NCBI GenBank assembly: GCA_049582005.1
Contig: JBAUTB010000089.1
Coordinates: forward strand, 21,283-85,282
DNA: 64,000 nucleotides
DNA from: Sivonenia sp049582005
Lineage (GTDB): Bacteria > Cyanobacteriota > Cyanobacteriia > Gloeobacterales > PMM-0068
Reading direction: 5' to 3'
Numbering within the stretch: the stretch's first letter is position 1; each line of letters starts with the position of its first letter. The notes below the pieces were generated by a model, which made no database searches, was not told where the DNA came from, and was given only the letters and a program-made list of their open reading frames with translations. Positions 16,954 through 24,818 of this stretch are shown in pieces. The translations under genes were made by a program, and so were the position numbers.

Positions 16954-18399
16954 TTATTGGAGAACCCAGGTATCTTTCGAACCGCCGCCTTGGGAAGAAT
17001 TAACCACTAAAGAATCCTTCTCCAAAGCAACGCGGGTCAGTCCCCCTGGCATTACCCAAATTTCCTGCCCATCATTGAGGATGTATGGACGCAGGTCTAC
17101 GTGACAGCCATAGAAGTTCTCTTCTTCTTCCATATACGTAGGATGGCGCGAGAAACTGATTACGGGCTGGGCGAGATACTTACGCGGTTGGGCTAACACC
17201 CGTTCCCGGAATACCTCGATTTCCGCTTTTGAGGCTTTGGGGCCAATCAACATGCCATATCCACCAGAGTTATCAGCCTCTTTCACTACGAGACTTTCAA
17301 TATTATCAATAATGTATTGTTTTTCTTTTTCATCCATTGCTAGGTAGGTTTCAACATTCTTGAGAATCGGTTCTTCACTCAAATAGTAGCGAATAATATC
17401 TGGGACAAATTTATAGATGACTTTATCATCGGCAATTCCGGTACCGATGGCATTCGCCAGGACTACATTGCCTTTCTTATAGACCCGCATTAAACCAGGC
17501 ACACCCAGAGCAGAATCAGGACGAAATACTTCAGGGTCTAAAAAGTCATCATCAATCCGACGATAGACCACATCAATTTTTTGTAGACCAGCGATTGTTT
17601 TGGCATAGAGGAAGTCATCTTCTACCACAAGGTCTCGCCCTTCTACCAACTCCACGCCCATCTGTAGGGCTAGAAATGCATGCTCAAAGTAAGCAGAGTT
17701 ATACATTCCAGGCGTAAGGATAACGACGGTAGGGCTTGGGGATGGGTGGACTCTGCTTAGGGCATTCAGCAGGCGTGAGGGATAATCCACGACCGTGCGG
17801 ACTCGATGATCAGCAAAAACGCTGGGGAAGACCTGTTTCATGATCCGACGGTTTTCCAGGACATAGGAAACACCGGAGGGAACTCTGAGGTTATCTTCGA
17901 GGACTCGGTAATCTCCTTCAGGATGACGAATCAGGTCTGTACCACAAATATGTACATAAACATCTGCGGGGACTTTCATCCCACAAAACTCACGCCGAAA
18001 CTGTGTAGAACTTTCGATAAGTTCGCGTGGAATTATTTTATCTTTGAGAATTTTTTGTTTATTGTAAATATCTTTTAGGAAAAGATTTAGAGCCCTTAGC
18101 CGCTGTTTAAGGCCTGTATCAAGAACGGCCCATTCCTCTCGCGGAATAATGCGCGGTACAGGATCAAAAGGAAAGACTTTTTCGGTTCCTTCTTGAGAGC
18201 CATAAACTCCAAAAGTAATTCCACGGGTCAGCAGTGCTCTATGGGCAGCTTCGACCCGCTCTTTCAGGGCACCAGGGCCCAAACTCTCTAGGAAATGGAC
18301 AAGCTGCTTGTAATGGGGACGGGGAAGCCCCTCTTCTGTGAACATTTCATCAAAAAAGCCTTGATATTGATATTTTTCAACGAACGGAGAAGTGACCAT
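16954..18399 (-). CDS. Circularly permuted ATP-grasp type 2 protein (DUF404/DUF407)
   Basis: Protein of 481 residues of the CP_ATPgrasp_2 family. Recognisable segments are YQGFFDEMFTEEGLPRPHY at the N-terminus, GITFGVYGSQEGTEKVFPFD, VYVHICGTDLIRHPEG, YRVLEDNLRVPSGVSYVLENR, and SGGYGMLIGPKASKAE, the last likely part of the ATP site. Members are thought to join an amine to a carboxylate, and are usually encoded with an alpha-E (DUF403) protein and a transglutaminase-like protein. Neither partner is in this window. The photolyase gene precedes it on the same strand by 76 bases, so co-transcription is possible but has no functional logic. Confidence 0.88.
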   Translation of the reverse strand: MVTSPFVEKYQYQGFFDEMFTEEGLPRPHYKQLVHFLESLGPGALKERVEAAHRALLTRGITFGVYGSQEGTEKVFPFDPVPRIIPREEWAVLDTGLKQRLRALNLFLKDIYNKQKILKDKIIPRELIESSTQFRREFCGMKVPADVYVHICGTDLIRHPEGDYRVLEDNLRVPSGVSYVLENRRIMKQVFPSVFADHRVRTVVDYPSRLLNALSRVHPSPSPTVVILTPGMYNSAYFEHAFLALQMGVELVEGRDLVVEDDFLYAKTIAGLQKIDVVYRRIDDDFLDPEVFRPDSALGVPGLMRVYKKGNVVLANAIGTGIADDKVIYKFVPDIIRYYLSEEPILKNVETYLAMDEKEKQYIIDNIESLVVKEADNSGGYGMLIGPKASKAEIEVFRERVLAQPRKYLAQPVISFSRHPTYMEEEENFYGCHVDLRPYILNDGQEIWVMPGGLTRVALEKDSLVVNSSQGGGSKDTWVLQ

Positions 18400-18475
18400 A
18401 TGGGATGAATCAGATTAAAGCTAGCCATAACCTTACCAAACTCGCCCCCTTTATTCGGTCTATCTAAATAAAAAA

Positions 18476-19849
18476 TTAGCTCTTGGCTGCTTGGTATCGT
18501 TCTTTATAAATGCGCTGTTGAATGGCATGGTCCACCATCGGTTTAGGGTAGCCATAGACTTCTAGGTTATTATTGCTCAGGATTTCTACAGTTTTTGCCT
18601 TTTCCAGTTCAGGCACCCAACGGCGAATATAGGTCGTTTGCGGGTCAAATTTGTTGGCCTGTGTAACCGGATTAAAGATCCGTAGGGGCTTGGGGTCAGT
18701 CCCCGTTGAGGCAGACCATTGCCAACCCCCGTTATTGGCTGATTGGTCCCCATCAAGGAGCTTCTGCATAAAGAAGCGCTCTCCCCACTGCCAGGGAATC
18801 AGCAGGTCTTTGGTGAGGAAACTCGCCACAATCATCCGGGAACGGTTATGCATCCATCCTGTTTCATTCAACTGGCGCATGGCGGCATCGACCATCGGAT
18901 AGCCTGTTTCCCCTGCACACCAGCGTTCAAAAAATTCTTTATTCTCATCCCAGACAAAACTGTTGTACTGCGTCAAATAGTTTTCATCGGCCACACGTGG
19001 AAAGTGGTAAAGAACATGTTTATAAAACTCACGCCAGCAAAGTTCCTGTCGCCAAGTAGTGATCCCTATAGCTTGTCTATGGAGGAGCGCATGCTCGGTA
19101 CTTTCCCAAGCTGTACGAATCCCCAAAACGCCAAATTTCAGATAGGGACTTAGCTGTGAAGTGCCTGTATCTGATGGGAAATTGCGTTGTTCATCATAGT
19201 CAAAGATCGCTTTAGCACAAAATTTATCTAACTGTTTTAAGGCTGCTTTTTCACCTATAGCAGGCAAAGAGACCTGATGACTTAAACCTAACTGTTTTAG
19301 TGTGGGAATAGTTCCTGTTGCTAGACTTAAATCTGCAAGCTGAATAACCCTAGGAGTAGGAAATGGTTTGAGTTTTTTTTGATTACTCCAGTTTCGCCAA
19401 AATGGAGTGTACACGCTGTAGGGTTGATTTGATTGAGTCAAGACCGAGCTAGGGCCATGGAGCATTTGATCTTGATGAATGATTACCTGAACCCCCAATT
19501 CTTGGAGGGCATTTTTAACTGTTTCGTCTCGCTGTCGGCTGTAGGGTTCTACATCCTCATTCCAGTGAATTTCCTGAATACTTGCTTGTTGAACCAATTC
19601 CCGCAGAACAGCGACGGGATTGCCCTGGCGTATAAACAGGTCTCCGCCAAGGGCGCGATAATCCTCCTTCAAGACATGGAGACTCGCCAGGAGAAAGTCT
19701 ACGCGCACAGGAGCCGTATCTTCAGCACTCAATATGCCAGGGTCCAAGATGAATAGGGGCAGCAGTGGTTTGCCCTCTGCACTGGCTTGATAAAGGGCTG
19801 AGTTGTCATGAAGTCGGAGGTCACGACGATGCCAAAGGAGAATAGTCAT
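18476..19849 (-). CDS. phr: Deoxyribodipyrimidine photolyase, CPD class I
   Basis: Light-dependent DNA repair enzyme of 457 residues. The N-terminal antenna domain starts with LLWHRRDLRLHDNSAL. The FAD-binding C-terminal domain has TWRQELCWREFYKHVL, the DNA-lesion region MRQLNETGWMHNRSRMIVASFL, and the FAD signature DGDQSANNGGWQWSAS with GTDPKPLRIFNP. This is the pattern of class I cyclobutane dimer photolyases, whose cyanobacterial members use 8-hydroxy-5-deazaflavin as antenna. A cryptochrome-DASH assignment is less likely because of the NNGGWQW and FNP motifs. The start ATG at 19849 is placed normally for the family. Confidence 0.93.
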   Translation of the reverse strand: MTILLWHRRDLRLHDNSALYQASAEGKPLLPLFILDPGILSAEDTAPVRVDFLLASLHVLKEDYRALGGDLFIRQGNPVAVLRELVQQASIQEIHWNEDVEPYSRQRDETVKNALQELGVQVIIHQDQMLHGPSSVLTQSNQPYSVYTPFWRNWSNQKKLKPFPTPRVIQLADLSLATGTIPTLKQLGLSHQVSLPAIGEKAALKQLDKFCAKAIFDYDEQRNFPSDTGTSQLSPYLKFGVLGIRTAWESTEHALLHRQAIGITTWRQELCWREFYKHVLYHFPRVADENYLTQYNSFVWDENKEFFERWCAGETGYPMVDAAMRQLNETGWMHNRSRMIVASFLTKDLLIPWQWGERFFMQKLLDGDQSANNGGWQWSASTGTDPKPLRIFNPVTQANKFDPQTTYIRRWVPELEKAKTVEILSNNNLEVYGYPKPMVDHAIQQRIYKERYQAAKS

Positions 19850-20017
19850 GCCCTAAGTTTAAGGCACTGTGGTTTGAGGCCAACCCTGAAGCTGATGCAG
19901 GAGTGTTTCCCCCAGTATTAAATCTGAGAGAATGATGTTAGCCGTGGCATCTAGTAACGCAATGCAAGAAAATTTATCAGGATGGATTGTGGAGAATATT
20001 CAGTCCAAACCATTTTT

Positions 20018-20512
20018 ATGAAAAGTGAAATTTCTCTTCCCACTTGGATTACCCTATCGCGTCTTCTAGGGGTGCCCTTTATTATTTATTTTTTGACCCT
20101 AGGAGATTCTAGCAGTCGGGTATGGGCTTTCGTTATCTTCTTATTGTGTGCGGGGACCGACTGGTTGGATGGCTATCTTGCCCGCAAACTTAATCAGGTC
20201 ACAGACCTTGGTAAAGTCTTAGATCCTCTGGTAGATAAGTTTTTGGTTTTTGCACCCCTGTTGGTCCTAATTGAGCAAGGGCAGATTCCGGCATGGGGCG
20301 TATTCATCATCCTGACCCGAGAATTAACAGTTGCCGGATGGCGCGCAAATCAACCAACAGTCATTGGAGCAAATATTTGGGGTAAAGCCAAAACCGTAGT
20401 GCAAATTGCTGCTATTGCCCTGCTGATTTTGCAACTACCCTATGCCCTAATTGCTTTCTGGATCGCAGTTCTGCTGACCGTAATCTCAGGTTTGACGTAC
20501 CTTCTACCCTGA
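20018..20512 (+). CDS. pgsA: CDP-diacylglycerol-glycerol-3-phosphate 3-phosphatidyltransferase
   Basis: Integral membrane enzyme that makes phosphatidylglycerol phosphate; phosphatidylglycerol is needed for photosystem function. The CDP-alcohol phosphotransferase signature D-x2-D-G-x2-A-R-x8-G-x3-D-x3-D is complete in GTDWLDGYLARKLNQVTDLG followed by KVLDPLVDKF. Four or five hydrophobic helices are visible and the N-terminal LPTWITLSRLLGVPFI is typical. The frame is open to an ATG at 19982, but the one at 20018 gives the usual 164-residue start. The last nine bases overlap the convergent DUF3084 gene. Confidence 0.92.
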   Translation: MKSEISLPTWITLSRLLGVPFIIYFLTLGDSSSRVWAFVIFLLCAGTDWLDGYLARKLNQVTDLGKVLDPLVDKFLVFAPLLVLIEQGQIPAWGVFIILTRELTVAGWRANQPTVIGANIWGKAKTVVQIAAIALLILQLPYALIAFWIAVLLTVISGLTYLLP

Positions 20513-21838
20513 ACTACTAAATTGGCCAACTACTTTCCCATCCTGAACAACATTCAGGAATAGCTGCAAAGGCCCAGCAGTATAGATATCTGTAGAAGTC
20601 AAAGCTTGAACCACCACAGGTCCTTGGAGTTGGTGAATTTGCCCAATCATCTGGTCCACAGGTAGGGCAGCAGAACCGACCTCTCCTTGACTATTGGTCA
20701 GGATTCCAGCTTTTCTCGCTTTACGACTTGCATCTTCAAAAAGTTTCTGGAGTTGAGCGATGAGTTGCGCATCATTATCCTTTGGGTTAATGACACAGGT
20801 AGCCATCACCACGCCCTTATCAAATAGATGGAGATTGGGCAGCACTCGACCCACCACCGGAACGGGTTCACCAAGCAGTACGTTCTGGGCTACAAAGATC
20901 TGTAGCGCATGCTCTCCTGGTTTTTGGAGCTCTGTAACGAGCCGTTCGACTTCACTATTGGTGATCAAGACGGCGCGCTGACCAAATTGATAATAGGGTT
21001 GGGCTCCTCTTTTACGGACTTCTATTTCCGTTTGGGAAAGAACGGAATCCAACGCTTCTCTAAGACGATTTGAGCCCAGCCCTCCCTGAATACGGACAGC
21101 ATACATGAGCTCTCCAGATTGGAGAATCACAGCCCCTTTGCGTAAAGCAGTATTGAGGACCACATTGCTTTCGGCCAGCTTATTATTCTTGGTCTGGAGT
21201 GCAACCAGTTGTTGTGCCAGGGTTTTAATCTCTGTCTGAAGTTTGGTTCGTTGATTTCCTAACTGAGCAAGCTGTTTCTGGCTGCTATCGAGGCGCCCCT
21301 CTAGGGCATGTTCCTGACCTTTGAGCGCTACCAATTGTTGTTGAACTTCCCCATAGCTCTGTTTAGCTTTTTGGAGCTGTGCATCAGCGGCCTTGAGTTT
21401 AGCTTGTGATTCTTGGAGACTTTTCTGGGCTAATTGCTGCTTTTTCTGGGCTTCTAAACGTTGACGGTTAGAGGCCTCTGCAGATCGCAGCGTTTCTTGG
21501 AGCTTGGCTTCAGCTTCTATCCGTTCTTCCTTAGCAATTTTCAGCTCTGCTTGGACCTGCTGTTCCTGCTGCTTGTATCTGCTTAGCTCACTGAAGAGTT
21601 GGTCAACTTGAAATAGACCAAACCGGACCTGGTCTGAAACCAACAGCAAGAGCCCTAGGGAGAGTCCTGCAATAGTCATTCCTGTAAAAACAGTCACCCA
21701 AACAGCGGTGTCCTTGGGGCGCAGACCAAACAAACTCAGGCGAGCTTTGCCTATCTTGAAACCCAAGCGATCCCCAACTGCAGCAACCACGCCTCCGATG
21801 AGGAGGACTGCCAAGATTACGAGAATGCCCCCTGTCAT
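20504..21838 (-). CDS. DUF3084 membrane protein with long coiled coil
   Basis: Protein of 444 residues. Two N-terminal membrane helices (about 4-24 and 47-68) flank the segment GDRLGFKIGKARLSLFGLRPKD, which is the DUF3084 signature. A long coiled coil rich in Glu, Gln and Lys spans about residues 75-235, and the C-terminal globular part contains the repeated IQGGLGSNRLREALD and RAVLITNSEVERLV segments. The family is mainly cyanobacterial; the function is unknown, and the layout suggests an envelope-anchored structural or scaffold protein. The 3' end overlaps pgsA by nine bases. Confidence 0.85.
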   Translation of the reverse strand: MTGGILVILAVLLIGGVVAAVGDRLGFKIGKARLSLFGLRPKDTAVWVTVFTGMTIAGLSLGLLLLVSDQVRFGLFQVDQLFSELSRYKQQEQQVQAELKIAKEERIEAEAKLQETLRSAEASNRQRLEAQKKQQLAQKSLQESQAKLKAADAQLQKAKQSYGEVQQQLVALKGQEHALEGRLDSSQKQLAQLGNQRTKLQTEIKTLAQQLVALQTKNNKLAESNVVLNTALRKGAVILQSGELMYAVRIQGGLGSNRLREALDSVLSQTEIEVRKRGAQPYYQFGQRAVLITNSEVERLVTELQKPGEHALQIFVAQNVLLGEPVPVVGRVLPNLHLFDKGVVMATCVINPKDNDAQLIAQLQKLFEDASRKARKAGILTNSQGEVGSAALPVDQMIGQIHQLQGPVVVQALTSTDIYTAGPLQLFLNVVQDGKVVGQFSSSG

Positions 21839-21964
21839 CTCCCCCTCGCCACGACTATCACACAGTCTGGTAACTTTGTAGTAATCATGCCCTCAAAGTC
21901 ACTGTAATACTACCATCATGACTGATTCTGACCTCCGCCGCTATCATATGGATAGTGTCATTTC

Positions 21965-22618
21965 ATGAAGCCTATGCTTTCTCCCCAAGAAACTCAAAAA
22001 GTAGACCTAACCAATGACCTTCTTTTCTACGAAGCTCCCCGACTCGTCTACCACACCGATGAATCTTTTGTCGCTAAACTTCAAGGTCTTCTAGAGAAGA
22101 TTTTACCTCCTCAAGCAGAAATTTTGGACTTGATGAGTAGTTGGGTTTCTCACTTACCACAAGGCTATCAGCCTAAGCGGGTGGTAGGGCATGGCATGAA
22201 CAAGGTGGAACTTTCACAAAATCCGGTTCTCAGTGACTACTTTGTTCAGAATCTAAATGAAAATCCCCAGCTTCCACTGACAGATGAAAGCTTTGATGTC
22301 GTTCTTAATACTGTTTCTATTCAATATTTACAACGGCCAGTGGAAGTTCTCCAAGAGGTTCACAGAATTCTAAAACCGGGTGGCCTAGTTGTAATTAGTT
22401 TTTCTAATCGAATGTTTCCAACCAAAGCCATTCAAGCATGGTGTGCTCGTAGCGATGATGAACGTCTGGAACTCGTGACGCGCTATATTCAAGCGGCCGG
22501 AGGCTTCGAGAATGTTCAAATCCATGCACAAGCAGACTCTGCCCCAAGTGCCTGGTGGATGCTCTGGGCTCAAACGGAAGACCCCTTTTACGCCGTCGTC
22601 GCCTACAAAAGTAGGTGA
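21965..22618 (+). CDS. SAM-dependent methyltransferase, class I (cyanobacterial/plant type)
   Basis: Protein of 217 residues. Motif I is degenerate (AEILDLMSSWVSHLP in place of a Gly-rich loop), a variant I associate with a conserved cyanobacterial and plant methyltransferase family. It is followed by KRVVGHGMNKVELSQNP, by FDVVLNTVSIQYLQRP as the post-II motif, and by HRILKPGGLVVISFSNRMFP. The substrate is unknown. It is immediately upstream of rpoC1, where rpoB is found in most cyanobacteria. The stop codon lies inside an inverted repeat that overlaps the probable rpoC1 promoter. Confidence 0.8.
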   Translation: MKPMLSPQETQKVDLTNDLLFYEAPRLVYHTDESFVAKLQGLLEKILPPQAEILDLMSSWVSHLPQGYQPKRVVGHGMNKVELSQNPVLSDYFVQNLNENPQLPLTDESFDVVLNTVSIQYLQRPVEVLQEVHRILKPGGLVVISFSNRMFPTKAIQAWCARSDDERLELVTRYIQAAGGFENVQIHAQADSAPSAWWMLWAQTEDPFYAVVAYKSR

Positions 22619-22645
22619 TCTGAGATTTGTCAATAGACAGATCAC
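22615..22645. repeat. Perfect 8-bp inverted repeat overlapping the rpoC1 promoter
   Basis: Arms GTGATCTG (22615-22622) and CAGATCAC (22638-22645) are separated by 15 bases. The repeat covers the methyltransferase stop codon, the -35 box and much of the spacer of the predicted promoter. It may be an operator or a weak transcription terminator; there is no T tract after it. Confidence 0.45.
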
Positions 22646-22655
22646 GCAGTATGAT
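22627..22655 (+). promoter_or_regulatory. Predicted sigma-70-type promoter for rpoC1-rpoC2
   Basis: TTGTCA (22627-22632), a 17-base spacer and TATGAT (22650-22655) make a near-consensus promoter directly after the methyltransferase gene. Transcription would start near 22662 and give a leader of almost 290 bases before the rpoC1 ATG. The leader (22663-22948) has no other gene that I can see; AAGGAGC lies about ten bases before the ATG. Confidence 0.6.
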
Positions 22656-22948
22656 ATTAATTCGACATATAATACCAATCCGCGTGAGCTGGTTTCGTAG
22701 GGACGGTCTACCTAGATATGAATTCGCTGAGTTCTTGGACATTCGCCCAGGCTTTTGCTTGTCTTTTAGTATTCACAGTAGGCTCTCCATCATATTTTGA
22801 CCATTAGCACTGAATCTGTCCGGGCCTTAAGATTTCCAGGTCTGTGAAATGGCATCAGTGTTCTTGTCGTGTACTTTCGCCTTCGAGCTTCAATAAACAG
22901 GCATTACGTAAGGTTTAACAGGTTCATCAATAAGGAGCAAGCCCTGTC

Positions 22949-24781
22949 ATGGCTAAATTGGAACAACGGTTTGACTACATCAAGATTGCAATCGCTTCTC
23001 CTGAGAGGGTGATGGTATGGGGGCAACGCACCCTGCCCAATGGTCAATTGGTCGGAGAAGTAACCAAACCCGAAACCATTAATTATCGAACCCTTAAGCC
23101 AGAGATGGATGGGTTGTTCTGTGAACGTATTTTTGGTCCTTCTAAAGACTGGGAATGCTATTGCGGTAAGTACAAGCGGGTGCGTCATCGGGGGATCGTC
23201 TGTGAGCGATGCGGCGTGGAAGTCACCGAATCCAGAGTCCGTCGTCACCGCATGGGCTATATCAAGCTGGCTGCTCCTGTCACCCATGTCTGGTATCTGA
23301 AAGGCATCCCTTCCTATATCGCTATTCTGTTAGATATGCCCCTGCGGGACGTAGAGCAAATTGTTTACTTTAATGCCTATGTGGTCCTGAATCCTGGCAA
23401 TGTCGATAACCTGACCTACAAGCAAATCCTGACAGAAGACCAGTACTTGGAGATTGAGGAGCAGCGTTGGACCGAAGATTCTCCGCTGGATATGGGAGAT
23501 GATTGGGCGGGTATCGGTGCCGAAGCAATTCAACGCTTAATGCAGGACTTAGACCTGGAAAAAGAGACAGAAGCCCTGCGCGAAGAATTGACTACCGCTA
23601 AGGGCCAGAAACGGGCCAAACTGATCAAGCGCCTCCGAGTCATGGACAACTTTATCGCCACAGGGTCTAAACCTGAATGGATGGTCTTAGAAGCAATTCC
23701 GGTCATCCCTCCCGACCTCAGACCGATGGTCCAGTTAGATGGTGGCCGTTTTGCGACCTCTGACCTCAATGACCTCTATCGTCGGGTCATCAACCGAAAC
23801 AATCGTCTGGCCAGACTCCTCGAAATTTTGGCACCTGAAATTATTGTCCGCAACGAAAAGCGGATGCTTCAGGAAGCGGTGGATGCTCTGATTGATAATG
23901 GCCGTCGTGGCCGTACCGTGGTGGGTGCCAATAATCGTCCTTTGAAGTCTTTGTCTGACATTATCGAAGGAAAACAGGGACGTTTCCGTCAAAACCTTTT
24001 AGGAAAGCGGGTTGACTACTCTGGCCGTTCGGTTATCGTCGTCGGCCCTAAGCTTAAGATTCACCAATGCGGTTTGCCCAAGGAAATGGCGATCGAGCTA
24101 TTCCAGCCCTTCGTTATCCATAAGTTGATCCAGCGCAGCTTGGTGAACAACATCAAAGCTGCTAAGAAGATGATTCAGCGTAATGACCCAAGAATTTGGG
24201 ATGTGTTGGAAGAAGTAATCACAGGCCATCCAGTCCTCTTAAACCGCGCTCCTACCTTGCACCGTCTCGGTATTCAAGCCTTTGAACCGATTCTGGTCAG
24301 TGGTCGGGCCATTCAGCTGCACCCCCTTGTCTGCACGGCCTTCAACGCTGACTTTGACGGGGACCAAATGGCGGTCCATGTGCCTTTGAGCTTAGAAGCG
24401 CAAACTGAAGCCCGTATGTTGATGTTGGCTTCTAACAATGTCTTGAGTCCTGCTACGGGTAGGCCGATTATCACGCCTACGCAAGATATGGTCCTCGGTT
24501 GTTTCTATCTAACCGTAGAAAATCCTGATGCTCATCGCGGAGAAGGGAAATATTTCTCTAGTCCCGAAGATGCCATCATCGCCTATGAGCAAGGATTTAT
24601 CGATATCCATGCCAAGGTCTGGGTTCGCTACGACGGTCCGGTAGATACTGAAAATCCTGCTGAAGATCTCCGTCAGCGCGTAGATGAGGAAGGCAACCTC
24701 GTTTCTCAACATCTGCGCACCACCGTCGGTCGCATCATCTTTAACCAAGTAGTCCAAAACACCTTGCAAGTAGTGGTTTAG
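22949..24781 (+). CDS. rpoC1: DNA-directed RNA polymerase subunit gamma (RpoC1)
   Basis: N-terminal half of the split bacterial beta' subunit, as in all cyanobacteria and plastids. Length is 610 residues. The zinc-binding site has CYCGKYKRVRHRGIVCERCG at about residues 69-88. Other landmarks are RGRTVVGANNRPLKSLSDII, KQGRFRQNLLGKRVDYSGRS, and the catalytic NADFDGDQMAVH near residue 465, whose three Asp bind the active-site Mg. In most cyanobacteria rpoB lies directly before it; here a methyltransferase gene and a 330-base intergenic region do. A good ribosome-binding site precedes the ATG. rpoC2 follows after 37 bases. Confidence 0.97.
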   Translation: MAKLEQRFDYIKIAIASPERVMVWGQRTLPNGQLVGEVTKPETINYRTLKPEMDGLFCERIFGPSKDWECYCGKYKRVRHRGIVCERCGVEVTESRVRRHRMGYIKLAAPVTHVWYLKGIPSYIAILLDMPLRDVEQIVYFNAYVVLNPGNVDNLTYKQILTEDQYLEIEEQRWTEDSPLDMGDDWAGIGAEAIQRLMQDLDLEKETEALREELTTAKGQKRAKLIKRLRVMDNFIATGSKPEWMVLEAIPVIPPDLRPMVQLDGGRFATSDLNDLYRRVINRNNRLARLLEILAPEIIVRNEKRMLQEAVDALIDNGRRGRTVVGANNRPLKSLSDIIEGKQGRFRQNLLGKRVDYSGRSVIVVGPKLKIHQCGLPKEMAIELFQPFVIHKLIQRSLVNNIKAAKKMIQRNDPRIWDVLEEVITGHPVLLNRAPTLHRLGIQAFEPILVSGRAIQLHPLVCTAFNADFDGDQMAVHVPLSLEAQTEARMLMLASNNVLSPATGRPIITPTQDMVLGCFYLTVENPDAHRGEGKYFSSPEDAIIAYEQGFIDIHAKVWVRYDGPVDTENPAEDLRQRVDEEGNLVSQHLRTTVGRIIFNQVVQNTLQVVV

Positions 24782-24818
24782 TCTACTTCCCCTATTTACG
24801 TAATCTACGGAGAAAACC

